Source: an uncultured Acetobacteraceae bacterium (GTDB lineage Bacteria; Pseudomonadota; Alphaproteobacteria; Acetobacterales; Acetobacteraceae). From it: a stretch of DNA of 64,000 bases. Below the pieces are notes generated by a model, which was given only the letters and a program-made list of their open reading frames with translations, was not told where the DNA came from and did no database searches. The stretch lies in the NCBI GenBank assembly GCA_903907955.1, contig CAIVPZ010000038.1, positions 1-64,000 on the forward strand. Reading direction: 5' to 3'. The translations under genes were made by a program, and so were the position numbers. This document shows positions 1 through 7,955 of this stretch, piece by piece; the stretch's first letter is position 1; each line of letters begins with the position of its first letter.

Positions 1-213
1 GCCGTTGCGCACCGCGCGCGCCACCACGGTGCCGCCGATGCGGGCGCGGGCCGGCACGACGTTGAGGCTTTCCACCGTCGCGAAGGCCGCCTTCTCGTCG
101 GCGATCGGCGCGGCCCGCACGACGAACCCGGCCGGCCCGGGCTGCGTCTGGGCGGAGGCGGGCAGGGCGGCCAGTAACAAGGCCAGGAGGAGGAACGGGC
201 GGTGGACTTTCAT
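1..213 (-). CDS. RND efflux periplasmic adaptor subunit (HlyD/MFP type), N-terminal part only
   Basis: The gene starts with ATG at 213 and runs off the left edge, leaving 71 codons. Residues 1-21 form a clear signal peptide (basic start, leucine-rich core, ASA-Q cleavage region). After it comes VVPARARIGGTVVARAVRNG, which resembles the first beta strands and lipoyl-like hairpin entry of periplasmic membrane-fusion proteins. Such proteins link an inner-membrane RND pump to an outer-membrane channel. It is transcribed away from the YgaP-like gene at 281, and the short shared region holds a dyad at 237-257. The substrate cannot be told from this fragment; the Spy-like and YgaP-like neighbours make metal or envelope stress plausible (inference). 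Confidence 0.7.
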   Translation of the reverse strand, partial: MKVHRPFLLLALLLAALPASAQTQPGPAGFVVRAAPIADEKAAFATVESLNVVPARARIGGTVVARAVRNG

Positions 214-236
214 ACTTGCCTCAATACGCAATTATA

Positions 237-257
237 GGGTATAGGTCAAGCTATCCC
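237..257. promoter_or_regulatory. Interrupted dyad in a divergent promoter region, possible operator
   Basis: GGGTATAG and CTATCCC face each other across GTCAAG, giving an almost perfect inverted repeat between the divergent starts at 213 and 281. The AT-rich patch beside it (TATAATTGCG on the minus strand) stands out in this GC-rich DNA and could hold the -10 of the efflux gene. A MerR-like or ArsR-like regulator would fit such a site, but no regulator gene is visible here. Confidence 0.3.
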
Positions 258-280
258 GCTGATGCCAAGGAGACCGTGAC

Positions 281-484
281 ATGAACGTCGATCGCGCCGT
301 GTTGTCTTTCGCCGGAGTGATGGTGCTGGCCAGCATCGCCCTGACCCTTTGGGTCAGCCCGTGGTTCCTGCTGCTGACCGGCTTCGTCGGCCTCAACCTG
401 CTGCAGGCCGGTTTCACCGGCTTCTGCCCGGCGGCGATGCTGTTCCGCAAGCTCGGCATGGCCGCGGGCTGCGCGTTCAAGTGA
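281..484 (+). CDS. YgaP-type small membrane protein (DUF2892)
   Basis: This 67-residue protein has two hydrophobic helices (about residues 7-25 and 28-45) followed by GFCPAAMLFRKLG, the signature end of the DUF2892/YgaP transmembrane domain. In YgaP this domain is joined to a rhodanese domain; here it stands alone, as is common. An AGGAGA ribosome-binding site lies 8 bases before the ATG. It is followed after 62 bases by a Spy-like gene in the same direction, so the two are probably cotranscribed. The exact role of free-standing DUF2892 proteins is not known; many sit beside metal or sulfur stress genes. Confidence 0.85.
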   Translation: MNVDRAVLSFAGVMVLASIALTLWVSPWFLLLTGFVGLNLLQAGFTGFCPAAMLFRKLGMAAGCAFK

Positions 485-546
485 GGCGGAGTTTGCAATG
501 CAACGCCGCTGCCGGCCGGTCGGACGCAGCGGAAACGGAGAGTGCC

Positions 547-1041
547 ATGCAGAAGATGAGTCGACGGCTCGCGCTCGGCCTGGCCGGCGCGATACTGGCA
601 GGGGCGGCTATGGCTCAGCCGATGGGGCCGGGCATGATGGGCGGCCCGGGCTTCGGTCACGGCATGCGCGACCCGGCCAGCTATCTCGCCGGGCTGAAGA
701 CCGAGCTCGGCATCACCGCCGCCCAGGAGCCGGCCTGGGGCGAATATGCCGGGACGGTGCAGGGGATGGCCACGCAGATGCGGGCAATGCACGCCGCCAT
801 GTTCGAACGGATGCAGGCCGCCACCTGGCAGGAACGGCAGGACATGATGAACGGCATGTTCGCGTCCCGTGCCGAAGCGCATCGGATGGTGGCGGAGGCG
901 GCCCAGAAACTGCTGCCCACGCTGACGCCGGAGCAGAGGGCCAGGGCCGCCACGTCGCTGCCGGGGCTGACCGGACCGGGTCCGGGCATGGGCCACGGGA
1001 TGGGCGGTGGCATGGGGCCTGGGATGGGTCGCGGCAACTGA
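547..1041 (+). CDS. Spy/CpxP-like periplasmic protein (LTxxQ family)
   Basis: The 164-residue product has a signal peptide (about residues 1-22, ending AAMA-Q), a Met/Gly-rich stretch (MGPGMMGGPGFGHGM), a helical core containing LKTELGITAAQEPAW and TLTPEQRARA, and a Gly/Met/His-rich tail. The LTPEQ pattern and helical core match the Spy/CpxP group of ATP-independent periplasmic chaperones and stress sensors. The Met- and His-rich ends could bind copper or other metals (inference). The ATG at 547 is preferred because it precedes the signal peptide and has CGGAGAG upstream. It lies downstream of the YgaP-like gene. Confidence 0.8.
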   Translation: MQKMSRRLALGLAGAILAGAAMAQPMGPGMMGGPGFGHGMRDPASYLAGLKTELGITAAQEPAWGEYAGTVQGMATQMRAMHAAMFERMQAATWQERQDMMNGMFASRAEAHRMVAEAAQKLLPTLTPEQRARAATSLPGLTGPGPGMGHGMGGGMGPGMGRGN

Positions 1042-1080
1042 TCCAAGGGAAGGCCAGGGCGCTGGCTGGGGCACGGCAGG

Positions 1081-2013
1081 TCAAGGCGGGCCGGATTGAT
1101 CCGGCGGTGCAGCGGCGAATTCCAGCGCCGCGTTCAACTCGGCACCGAGCAGTGTGATATAGGCGGAAACGTAAACCCACAGCATCAGCCCGGCGGCGGC
1201 GCCAAGCGGGCCGAAGGTGGCGTCCAGCCCGACGATGCGCACCACGTAGAGACTGAATACGGTCGAGACTGCCAGCCATAGCCCGGTTGCCAGCAATGTG
1301 CCGGGCCAGATCACCCGTATTTCGCCGCGCCGGCGCGGCGGGCCGAACCCGTACAGCACCGCCAGCGATGCCGCCACCGACGCCGCCAGAATTCCCAGCG
1401 AGATGCCGTGCACCAGCCCGCGCTCGCCGTGCGGCACGCCCAGATGCGCCAGCAGCGCCGGCAGCGCCACCAGCAGCCCCAGGGCGGCCGCTCCCGCCGC
1501 GAGCAGCCCCACCGTCATGGCGAGCCCGGTCAGGTGCAGCCGCAACGCGCCGGGCGGCTCCTCATTTTCGTAGGCGAGGGTCAGCGCCCCCAGCATCGAC
1601 CGCGTTCCCGCGCCGGCACTCCACAGCGTCACCAGCGCGCCGAGCGCGGCGCCGAGACCCAGCGTGCCGTGGCGGCGGGTGACCAGCGCATGCACCTCGC
1701 GCGTGATCAGCGTGTGCGCTTCGGCGGGCACGAAGTTGCGCAGCAGGTCGAGCTGCGGCTCCACGCTGCGCAGGTTGAAGACCAGGCCGTAGAGCGACAG
1801 CAGCAGTGTCAGCGCCGGGAACAGCGCCAGCGTCGCGTAGAAGGCACAGCCGGCGGCAGCCAGCGTGCTGCGGTGGCAATGCATCCGCCCGAATGCGCGC
1901 CGCAGGGCCCGTGCGGGGCCGCGCAGCCAGCCCATGCTTTCGGTCGGGCCGTGCAGGTCGCCCGCTGCCTCCATCATCACCCGCGTCCTGATCTGTCGCC
2001 GCGGCAGCGCCAC
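1081..2013 (-). CDS. YihY/BrkB-family integral membrane protein
   Basis: The 310-residue polytopic protein shows the family's hallmarks: a cytoplasmic start with RSTLAAAGCAFYATLALFPA, about six transmembrane segments, GLDATFGPLGAAAGLMLWVY near the end and a final helix ending LGAELNAALE. YihY was once annotated as RNase BN, which was an error; its function remains unclear, with transport or envelope roles proposed. The start at 2013 could instead be the internal MMEAAG pair twelve codons later. The gene is downstream of, and in the same direction as, the YeeE gene, with an 87-base gap. Confidence 0.9.
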   Translation of the reverse strand: MALPRRQIRTRVMMEAAGDLHGPTESMGWLRGPARALRRAFGRMHCHRSTLAAAGCAFYATLALFPALTLLLSLYGLVFNLRSVEPQLDLLRNFVPAEAHTLITREVHALVTRRHGTLGLGAALGALVTLWSAGAGTRSMLGALTLAYENEEPPGALRLHLTGLAMTVGLLAAGAAALGLLVALPALLAHLGVPHGERGLVHGISLGILAASVAASLAVLYGFGPPRRRGEIRVIWPGTLLATGLWLAVSTVFSLYVVRIVGLDATFGPLGAAAGLMLWVYVSAYITLLGAELNAALEFAAAPPDQSGPP

Positions 2014-2100
2014 GCCGCGGTCCGGCCGATTGTTACCCGGTCCCGGCCGGATCGGCGAGATTGCTGCCCCCGCAGGCGGGCGCCCCTGTTGCGCGCTCCG

Positions 2101-3228
2101 CTACCGGCTGGCGCCGTCCGCGAACCAGGGCCGCAGCCGGATGCCCAGCCAGCAACCTGGCAGGGCGGCGAAGAACCACAGGAACCCGTGCAGGCTGCCC
2201 GAGGCGATGCCGCCCACCATCGCCCCGATATTGCAGCCGAAGGCCAGCCGCGCGCCGACGCCCATCAGCAATCCGCCGGCCGCCGCGGCCACCAGGCCGC
2301 GCACCGGCGGCCATGTCTGCCCGCGGAACCGGCCGCGCCACGCGGCGGCGAGAGTCGCGCCCAGGATGAATCCAATGTCCATCAGCGACGAATCCTGAGC
2401 GAGCAGCGATCCCGCCAGGTCCTGCCGCGGCCCGACCCATGACCAGTAGGTGCTCCCCGTGAGATCGAAGCCAAGCGCGCCCGCGGCCTTGGCGCCCCAT
2501 AGCGTCAGCCCCGAGGTGACGCCCCAGGGCTGGCCGGAGAGCAGGAAGGCCAGCGCCGCCAGCGCACCGATCGCCACCGCCGCCCGCAGTTGCGCGGCGC
2601 CCGGCCGCGGTCCGCGGCGCAGCAGCAGGACCGCCAGCGCCCCGGTCAACGCCAGCGTCGCCGCCAGCCCGCCCCATGGCCCCAGCAGCCAGCCGAGCCC
2701 GACCGGCGGCAGTGACGGCAGTTCGAGCGCCGCCGGCAGGATCAGGCTGCCAAGCACCCCGCCGGCGCAGAAGAACGGCAGCACCACCCACATCCGCCGC
2801 GACCCGCCGCCCGCCGCATACAGCGTGCCGGACGCACAGCCATTGCCGAGTTGCATGCCGAGGCCGAACAAGGCAGCCCCGACCACCGCCGGCGGCCCGA
2901 GCGGCTGCACATAGCCGCCATAACCGGTGCGGAGCGCCGAGACGGGCACGATCACCAGCGCCGCCACCGCGGCCACCAGCACCCCTGCCGCCAGCCCGGA
3001 GCCGTCGCCGCGCGTCATCCAGGCCCGGAAGGCGGCGGCATAGCCGAAGGAATGTGCCTGAAAGACCCAGCCGAGCGCCGCCGCCACCCCGAGCAGCGCC
3101 ACCCGCGGCAGCACCGCCGGGGACCATGCGCCGCCTTGCCCGAGCGTCATGCCGACCGCCAGCAACAGGCACGCGGCAACCGCCAGCACCGCCACCTCGG
3201 CAAGCGATCGCCGGTCCGGTTCGTTCAC
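2101..3228 (-). CDS. YeeE/YedE-family sulfur (thiosulfate-type) membrane transporter
   Basis: The 375-residue protein has about ten hydrophobic segments in two pseudo-repeated halves. The first carries GMQLGNGCASGTLYAAGGGS and the second GVGARLAFGCNIGAMVGG, the paired Gly- and Cys-containing motifs of the family. Characterised members (TsuA) take up thiosulfate, passing it along conserved cysteines. The start overlaps the stop of the preceding sulfurtransferase gene by four bases (ATGA at 3225-3228), which implies translational coupling and a joint role in handling sulfur compounds. Which sulfur compound is carried cannot be read from sequence alone. Confidence 0.92.
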   Translation of the reverse strand: MNEPDRRSLAEVAVLAVAACLLLAVGMTLGQGGAWSPAVLPRVALLGVAAALGWVFQAHSFGYAAAFRAWMTRGDGSGLAAGVLVAAVAALVIVPVSALRTGYGGYVQPLGPPAVVGAALFGLGMQLGNGCASGTLYAAGGGSRRMWVVLPFFCAGGVLGSLILPAALELPSLPPVGLGWLLGPWGGLAATLALTGALAVLLLRRGPRPGAAQLRAAVAIGALAALAFLLSGQPWGVTSGLTLWGAKAAGALGFDLTGSTYWSWVGPRQDLAGSLLAQDSSLMDIGFILGATLAAAWRGRFRGQTWPPVRGLVAAAAGGLLMGVGARLAFGCNIGAMVGGIASGSLHGFLWFFAALPGCWLGIRLRPWFADGASR

Positions 3229-4091
3229 TGCTCGACGGGGCGCGACAGATCAGCGGTCCATTCCGACATCGACCCATCGTACAGCTTCACGTCGGGCCGG
3301 TGCAGCACCTCGGACAGCACGAACCAGTCGGTCGCCGACAGATAGCCGGCATTGCAATACGTGATCACCGGCCCGGCGCCGGCCGGCGCGAACAACAGCG
3401 CCAGTTCGTTGCGCGACCGCAGCCGCCCGTCCGCCGTCAGCGCCGCGCCCTGGTCCAGCAGCACCGCGCCCGGCAGATGCCCGCCCGCGCGCACGACGGG
3501 CGAGCGGACGGCGCCGTTCCACTGCGACATCGGGCGCGCATCCACCAGTTTCGCCCCTTGGCCGCTGACGGTAACGGCGACCTCGGGCAGTTCGGCGCGC
3601 AGCGAGTCGGTGTAATGCGCGGTGAACACCGCCGGCGGGCGGGTCATCGGCCCGCGCTCGACCACCCCGGTCCAGCCGCGCTGGCCGCCGTCGAGGATCG
3701 ATACCTCGGCGTGCCCCAGCACCCTGAAAGTCCAGTAGACGCGGGCCGCGGCGGGGAAGGAGTCGGCGACGATCACCGCCTGGTCGGCATTGCCGACGCC
3801 GAGCGTGCCGATGGTCGCCGCGATCCGGTCCACCGGCGGCAGCGCACCGGCCGCACCGCCCGGCCCGCGCACCATCCATCCGGTGGTGGCGAAGTCGGCC
3901 GCAACGGCGCCCGGGATGTGGCCTTCCGCGGTGGCGGCGGCGGGGCGGATATCCAGCACCACGACATGCGGGTTGCGCAGTTGCGTGGCGAGCCAGCCGG
4001 CGGATTCCAGCGGCTCCGCGGCGCGCGCGGCGCCGGCGCAGCCGATGGACAGACAGAGGGCGAACAGGCCGTGGCGAGGCGAAACGAGCAC
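3225..4091 (-). CDS. Periplasmic two-domain sulfurtransferase (rhodanese)
   Basis: The 288-residue protein begins with a signal peptide (about residues 1-24, ARA-AEP). Two rhodanese domains follow: an N-terminal one with VVLDIRPAA and a C-terminal one with the active-site loop ITYCNAGYLSATDW, whose Cys would carry the persulfide. A tandem-rhodanese plan is typical of thiosulfate or 3-mercaptopyruvate sulfurtransferases. Export to the periplasm plus overlap with the YeeE transporter suggests it makes or transfers sulfane sulfur at the membrane for uptake (inference). The promoter should lie in 4092-4338, which is shared with the divergent hydrolase gene. Confidence 0.9.
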   Translation of the reverse strand: MLVSPRHGLFALCLSIGCAGAARAAEPLESAGWLATQLRNPHVVVLDIRPAAATAEGHIPGAVAADFATTGWMVRGPGGAAGALPPVDRIAATIGTLGVGNADQAVIVADSFPAAARVYWTFRVLGHAEVSILDGGQRGWTGVVERGPMTRPPAVFTAHYTDSLRAELPEVAVTVSGQGAKLVDARPMSQWNGAVRSPVVRAGGHLPGAVLLDQGAALTADGRLRSRNELALLFAPAGAGPVITYCNAGYLSATDWFVLSEVLHRPDVKLYDGSMSEWTADLSRPVEQ

Positions 4092-4338
4092 GGAACAATC
4101 CCTTCATTTGGCATCGGCGCTGGCAGCGAACCGGCGCGATCGGGCGAAATCCGCTGCATGGCGCGATGTGGCAGCATGCGGCCGGCGGGGCACAACAGCC
4201 TTGATCCATGTCAATTGAGGAAACTATGAATGGTTATGTTTCCGACCATGGACGCTGCCGAACCGGCGGCACCCGGAACTTGCCCGCGGCAACCGCGCCC
4301 GATAGCGTGCGGTCTCCGCACCCGAAACGGGTTCATCG

Positions 4339-5190
4339 ATGTTGTCTCGTCGCCTGGCGGTGTTCGTGCTGGTGTTGCTGCTGGCGCCGTGTGGCTGGGC
4401 GCAGCAACCGCGTTGGCTGGCGTTGCCGCCGACGCCGGCGCTGCCGAGGGCAGAACGCAGCGGATATGCGCCGGTGAACGGCATCAGGCTGTGGTACGCG
4501 GTGTTCGGCCAGGGCCAGCCGGTGGTGTTCCTGCATGGCGGACTGGCCAACGCGGAATATTGGGGCCTGCAGGTGCCGGCGGTGGCGCAGCACTATCAGG
4601 TGATCGTGCTGGACAGCCGCGGTCATGGCCGCAGCAGCCGCGACTCCCGGCCGTTCGGCTACGACCTGATGGCGGACGACGTGGCGGGGCTGCTGGATTT
4701 TCTCCGGATCAGCCAGGCGGCCGTGGTCGGCTGGAGTGACGGCGGCATCATCGGGCTCGACCTGGCGATCCGCCATCCGGACCGGATTTCGAAGCTGTTC
4801 GCCTTCGCCGCCAACACCGATCCCTCCGGCGTGGTGGGCGGGGTGGAGAAGAACCCGGCCTTTGCCGCCTTCATTGCCCGCGCCGGCCGTGAGTACGCGA
4901 CGCTTTCGGCCACGCCGGGGGACTACACCTCGTTCGTCGATGCCATCAGCCGGATGTGGGCAACCCAGCCGAACTGGACGGCGGAGCGGCTGCGCGCGAT
5001 CCGGATGCCGGTGGAGGTGGTGGACGGCGACCACGACGAGGCGATCCGGCGGCCGCATACCGAGCGGATCGCCGCCGCCATTCCGGGGGCCGGGCTGCTG
5101 ATCCTGCCGAACACGAGTCATTTCGCGTTCCTGCAGGACCCCGACGCGTTTACCTGGCACATTCTGCATTTCCTGGCGCAGCGGCCATAG
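4339..5190 (+). CDS. Exported alpha/beta-fold hydrolase
   Basis: The 283-residue protein has a signal peptide (residues 1-21, ending GWA-QQ) and a standard alpha/beta hydrolase fold. The oxyanion segment is VVFLHGGLANAEYW, followed by LDSRGHGRS, and the nucleophile is Ser in VVGWSDGGIIGL. The acid is probably Asp in VVDGDHDEAI and the base His in NTSHFAFLQDP. All triad residues are present, so it should be active. The substrate is unknown; esters or lactones are typical. The first copy of the 100-bp stop-codon repeat lies 79 bases downstream. Confidence 0.88.
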   Translation: MLSRRLAVFVLVLLLAPCGWAQQPRWLALPPTPALPRAERSGYAPVNGIRLWYAVFGQGQPVVFLHGGLANAEYWGLQVPAVAQHYQVIVLDSRGHGRSSRDSRPFGYDLMADDVAGLLDFLRISQAAVVGWSDGGIIGLDLAIRHPDRISKLFAFAANTDPSGVVGGVEKNPAFAAFIARAGREYATLSATPGDYTSFVDAISRMWATQPNWTAERLRAIRMPVEVVDGDHDEAIRRPHTERIAAAIPGAGLLILPNTSHFAFLQDPDAFTWHILHFLAQRP

Positions 5191-5269
5191 CGGCGCTGTT
5201 GCCGCCGGCTGGCATGACCCGCAAGAGCGATGATTTTGCCCGGGCGTTCCTGTCCATCCGGCTCGGCGC

Positions 5270-5370
5270 TGAGAGTTTGTGAATGCCCGCGCCGCTCCGA
5301 TCCTGCCGGAAACGTTCAATGATATCAGTGGGGGTTCATTTGCAGGTTCGTTTGCTTCACACGCTCTGAG
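5270..5370 (+). repeat. Stop-codon-associated palindromic repeat, copy 1
   Basis: It begins TGAGAGTTTGTGAATG and ends CTTCACACGCTCTGAG, so the two ends are complementary. The middle contains GATATCAG followed by a CATTTGC-AGTTCG-type stretch. Copies 2 and 3 match it over the whole length with small indels. It lies 79 bases after the stop of the alpha/beta hydrolase gene, in the same direction. An open frame runs through the repeat into the next gene, but nothing indicates that it is translated. Confidence 0.85.
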
Positions 5371-5494
5371 CCGCCGAACCCTGGGATCAGGGCCGGGTTG
5401 CCGGGTGGCGGCTGCCTGTAGCCCGCCCGAACCGGGTTCGGCTGCATGGCCTGATGATTGCATCGGTGCCGCGGTGCAGTCCGTTGGGTTCGCC

Positions 5495-6070
5495 ATGCTG
5501 GAAGTCGCCGCACCACTATCCGTCACCGCGCCCGTCCAGGCGCCGCCGGCAGCCGCCGAACACCACGTCTCGTTCCATGACGTGCTGTCCGCGCTGAATC
5601 CACTGCAATACTTGCCGGTGCTCGGCACAATCTACCGCGCGGTGACCGGCGACCAGATTCCCGAGCCGCTGCGGCGAATGGGGTCGTTCATCGTGAGTGG
5701 CGTGCTCGGCGGGCCGGTTGGCGCCGCCATCAACGTCGCCCTGCTGGCCGCCGAGAAGATCACCGGCATCGACCTCGACCAGACCGGCCAGAGCGTGCTG
5801 ACCGGCAACCGGGCCGCCGCCGCGCCGGTCGCCGGTTCCCGGCCGGCACCGGTGCCGGCACCGGCGGTGGCGGCGCGCCCGGAGCCGCAGGCGCCGCCGG
5901 TTGCGGCATGGTCGCCGGCCCAGCTGGCGTCCTACGGGGTGAGCAGCACCGGCGACGGCACGCTCAGGCTTGCCGACCTCACCGGCGCGGACGTGCTCAA
6001 CACGCTGGAATTGTCGCGCATCCAGGTGGCGCACGCCGCCTATGGCCGGGCGCTGGGTCTGGCGGCCTGA
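5495..6070 (+). CDS. Conserved hypothetical protein, hydrophobic core with Pro/Ala-rich linker
   Basis: The 191-residue protein contains DVLSALNPLQYLPVLGTIYRAVTGDQI, a glycine-rich hydrophobic segment (VSGVLGGPVGAAINVALLAAEKITG), a Pro/Ala-rich linker and a short C-terminal domain. From memory, the NPLQ-LPV-TIYRAVTGD pattern recurs in uncharacterised Rhodospirillales proteins. Its glycine-rich helix could insert in a membrane. ATG 5495 is preferred over the upstream GTG, because the upstream codons belong to a repeat found elsewhere in non-coding positions. Its stop codon is the first three bases of repeat copy 2. No function can be assigned. Confidence 0.75.
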   Translation: MLEVAAPLSVTAPVQAPPAAAEHHVSFHDVLSALNPLQYLPVLGTIYRAVTGDQIPEPLRRMGSFIVSGVLGGPVGAAINVALLAAEKITGIDLDQTGQSVLTGNRAAAAPVAGSRPAPVPAPAVAARPEPQAPPVAAWSPAQLASYGVSSTGDGTLRLADLTGADVLNTLELSRIQVAHAAYGRALGLAA

Positions 6071-6171
6071 GAGTTTGTGAATGAATGCCCGCGACGCTCC
6101 GGTCTGGCCGGAAATGCTCAACGGTATCAGCGGGCGTTCATTCGCAAGTTCGATTGCTTCACAAGCTCTGA
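6068..6171 (+). repeat. Stop-codon-associated palindromic repeat, copy 2
   Basis: The best-formed copy. TGAGAGTTTGTGAA at the start can pair with TTCACAAGCTCTGA at the end, and TGAATGCCCGC pairs with GCGGGCGTTCA further in. A mini-hairpin (GCAA-loop-TTGC) sits in the 3' bulge and TCCGG/CCGGA at the apex. The first TGA is the stop codon of the gene at 5495. Confidence 0.88.
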
Positions 6172-6242
6172 CGGGAGGCCGCGCCCCGGCCTATGCCGGC
6201 GCGCCGAATCGCGGTAATCCCAAAGCAACACGGGAGGTTTCC

Positions 6243-6827
6243 ATGCGCTCTGGTCTTGCCGCACTGACCCTGGCCGCACTTGTGGCCGCGGCGCCGATGC
6301 TGGCGCGCGCCGACGAAGTCACCGATCAGATCGCCGAGGCCGAGGCGGCCTATCAGAAGAAGGATATCGTCACCGCCATTGCGGCGCTGGACGCGGCGGT
6401 GAGCCTGTTGCGCCAGGCGCGCGCGGAAGCCTGGAAGGCGCTGCTGCCCGCCGCGCCCGCCGGGTGGACCGCCGAGGAGGTGCAGACCAGTGCGGCCGGG
6501 GCGTCGCTGTTCGGCGGCGGCACCGGGGTGACGCGCAAATACCTCAAGGGTGACGAGAACGTCGAGATTTCCATCCTGGCGGAATCGCCTCTGGTGCAGG
6601 CGATGTCGGCGGTGATCGGCAATCCGATGGTCGCCGCCATGGCCGGCCGGGTTGTCGTGATCGGCGGGCGCCGCCTGACCTTCATGTCGAGCGACAACGC
6701 CTTCGTCACGCTGGTGGCCGACAAGGTGCTGGTGCGGGTGCAGGGCAGCAGCGGCCTGAACGAGGCCGCCTTGCGTCCGTTCGTCACCGCGCTGGACTTC
6801 GCGGCGATCGAGAAACTGGTGCGCTGA
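6243..6827 (+). CDS. Periplasmic protein of unknown function
   Basis: The 194-residue protein has a signal peptide (residues 1-22, MLARA-DEV), a helical segment rich in Ala and acidic residues (about residues 25-60), and an alpha/beta region with VTRKYLKGDENVEISILAES, RRLTFMSSDNAF and VLVRVQGSSG. GGGAGG lies just before the ATG. Similar exported proteins occur widely in proteobacteria, but I recognise no functional family. It stands alone between repeat copy 2 and the convergent Pal-like gene (stop 16 bases away). Confidence 0.78.
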   Translation: MRSGLAALTLAALVAAAPMLARADEVTDQIAEAEAAYQKKDIVTAIAALDAAVSLLRQARAEAWKALLPAAPAGWTAEEVQTSAAGASLFGGGTGVTRKYLKGDENVEISILAESPLVQAMSAVIGNPMVAAMAGRVVVIGGRRLTFMSSDNAFVTLVADKVLVRVQGSSGLNEAALRPFVTALDFAAIEKLVR

Positions 6828-6843
6828 TCCGCGCCGCCCCGCC

Positions 6844-7359
6844 TCAGCGCGGGGCGGTGATGGCGTTGCGGTTCTGGGCCCAGGCGTCCGGGGTGGAGCC
6901 CATCGCCGTCGGCTGGTCCTTGCCGTAGCTGATGGTGGTGATCCGGCTGCCCTGCACGCCGTGCGATACCAGATAGTCGCGCGCCGCGGTGGCGCGCCGC
7001 TCGCCGAGCGCGAGATTGTACTCCTCGGTGCCGCGTTCGTCGGCGTTGCCGGCGATCTGCACCGCCATGCCCGGAGTCCGCTGCAGCCAGGACGCCTGGC
7101 TGTCCAGCACACCGCGGGCCTCACCGGAGAGCGATGACCGGTCGGTGTCGAACAGCACGCGATCCGGCACGCCCGGGGCCAGCATCCGGGCGCCGCCGGC
7201 CTGCGAGCCGTCCAGCGACGAACTGCTGACGCCGCTTCTGTCGATGCCCCCCTCGGGGCTGCCGGCGGTGCCACCGGTTCCGGCGGTGCCGGCGGTGTCG
7301 TCCGAGGAGCAGGCGGCCAACAGGGCGGTGGCGGCGATGGCGATCATGAGACGGCGCAT
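6844..7359 (-). CDS. Pal-like OmpA-domain lipoprotein
   Basis: The 171-residue protein has a lipoprotein signal with lipobox LLAACSS (Cys at about residue 17), a low-complexity linker rich in Gly, Ala, Ser and Thr (residues 20-65), and an OmpA C-like domain. VLFDTDRSSLSGEARGVLD, IAGNADERGTEEYNLALGERRA and ISYGKDQP are the peptidoglycan-binding landmarks of Pal. Pal anchors the outer membrane to peptidoglycan with the Tol complex. No tolB, tolA or ybgF gene is nearby, so this may be a second, orphan Pal-like protein. The last residues (RNAITAPR) differ from the usual NRRV ending. The frame is open upstream of the ATG. Confidence 0.88.
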   Translation of the reverse strand: MRRLMIAIAATALLAACSSDDTAGTAGTGGTAGSPEGGIDRSGVSSSSLDGSQAGGARMLAPGVPDRVLFDTDRSSLSGEARGVLDSQASWLQRTPGMAVQIAGNADERGTEEYNLALGERRATAARDYLVSHGVQGSRITTISYGKDQPTAMGSTPDAWAQNRNAITAPR

Positions 7360-7955
7360 GCGTACCCCTTTCGGGCAAGGCGGCGAGAACACAGAACTGG
7401 CAGAGCGCGGGGCGAGTCGCAACCCAAACCGTGCCCTGTCCGCGCCGGAGCGTGGCTGTGCGTGGCAGCGCAGTGCTCCGTGCAACCCATTACTCTTGGA
7501 AGATTTTGGCGAAAGTGGGGTGATCCGGTGCCGCCTCGCGGGCGCCGACGGCCGCGGTCCGGCAATCGCCTCAGACTGCCGGAGCATTGCTCTGAGAGAG
7601 AAGCCCCGGCCAGTCCGTCGGTGGCAGAATTGCCGGGCGCAAGGCACCACATGCCGGAATGGGCATTGGTTTTGAAACAGGAAAGCGCATTCGAGTACGT
7701 GGTCCAGCCCCCCCCTGTCTTCCAGCCGGTCCCGCTGGCCGCGCCGGGGCCAGCGGGCGGCGGCCCGCCGTCCCCCGGCGTTGCCGGCTGAACCCGGAAA
7801 CGCGCACCTCCCGCATCGCGCCGGTGGACAGCGCCGCGCAGGCATGAAACACCCTGTCCCGAGCGTGCCGGGCATCGCCGCCCGGCGGTCGCTGCGCCGG
7901 CTTTTCTCATTGCACAGGCGGGAACTCTGCCGTCTGGCCCGTCGGGAAGGATTCC
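7360..7955. other. 596-bp intergenic region with strong hairpins, no supportable gene
   Basis: No reading frame here looks like a protein. It holds a 10-bp stem at 7731-7757 (CCCGCTGGCC with GGCCAGCGGG) and a 7-bp stem at 7867-7886 (GCCGGGC with GCCCGGC) followed shortly by CTTTTCTC. A homopolymeric CCCCCCC run lies near 7708. The region must hold promoters for the Pal-like gene (leftward) and the small gene at 7956. A structured non-coding RNA is possible, but I could not match SRP RNA, RNase P RNA or tmRNA. Confidence 0.4.

Noticed and set aside
5279-5494. N-terminal extension of the protein at 5495 through repeat copy 1 (GTG start at 5279)
   Set aside because: The added codons are repeat DNA that recurs at 6081 and 19105 without a continuing gene, so translation there is unlikely.
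7360-7955. SRP RNA, RNase P RNA or tmRNA in the long gap
   Set aside because: The expected conserved cores (for example the GGAAGG-type SRP loop or the RNase P AGGAAAGTCC segment) were not found.
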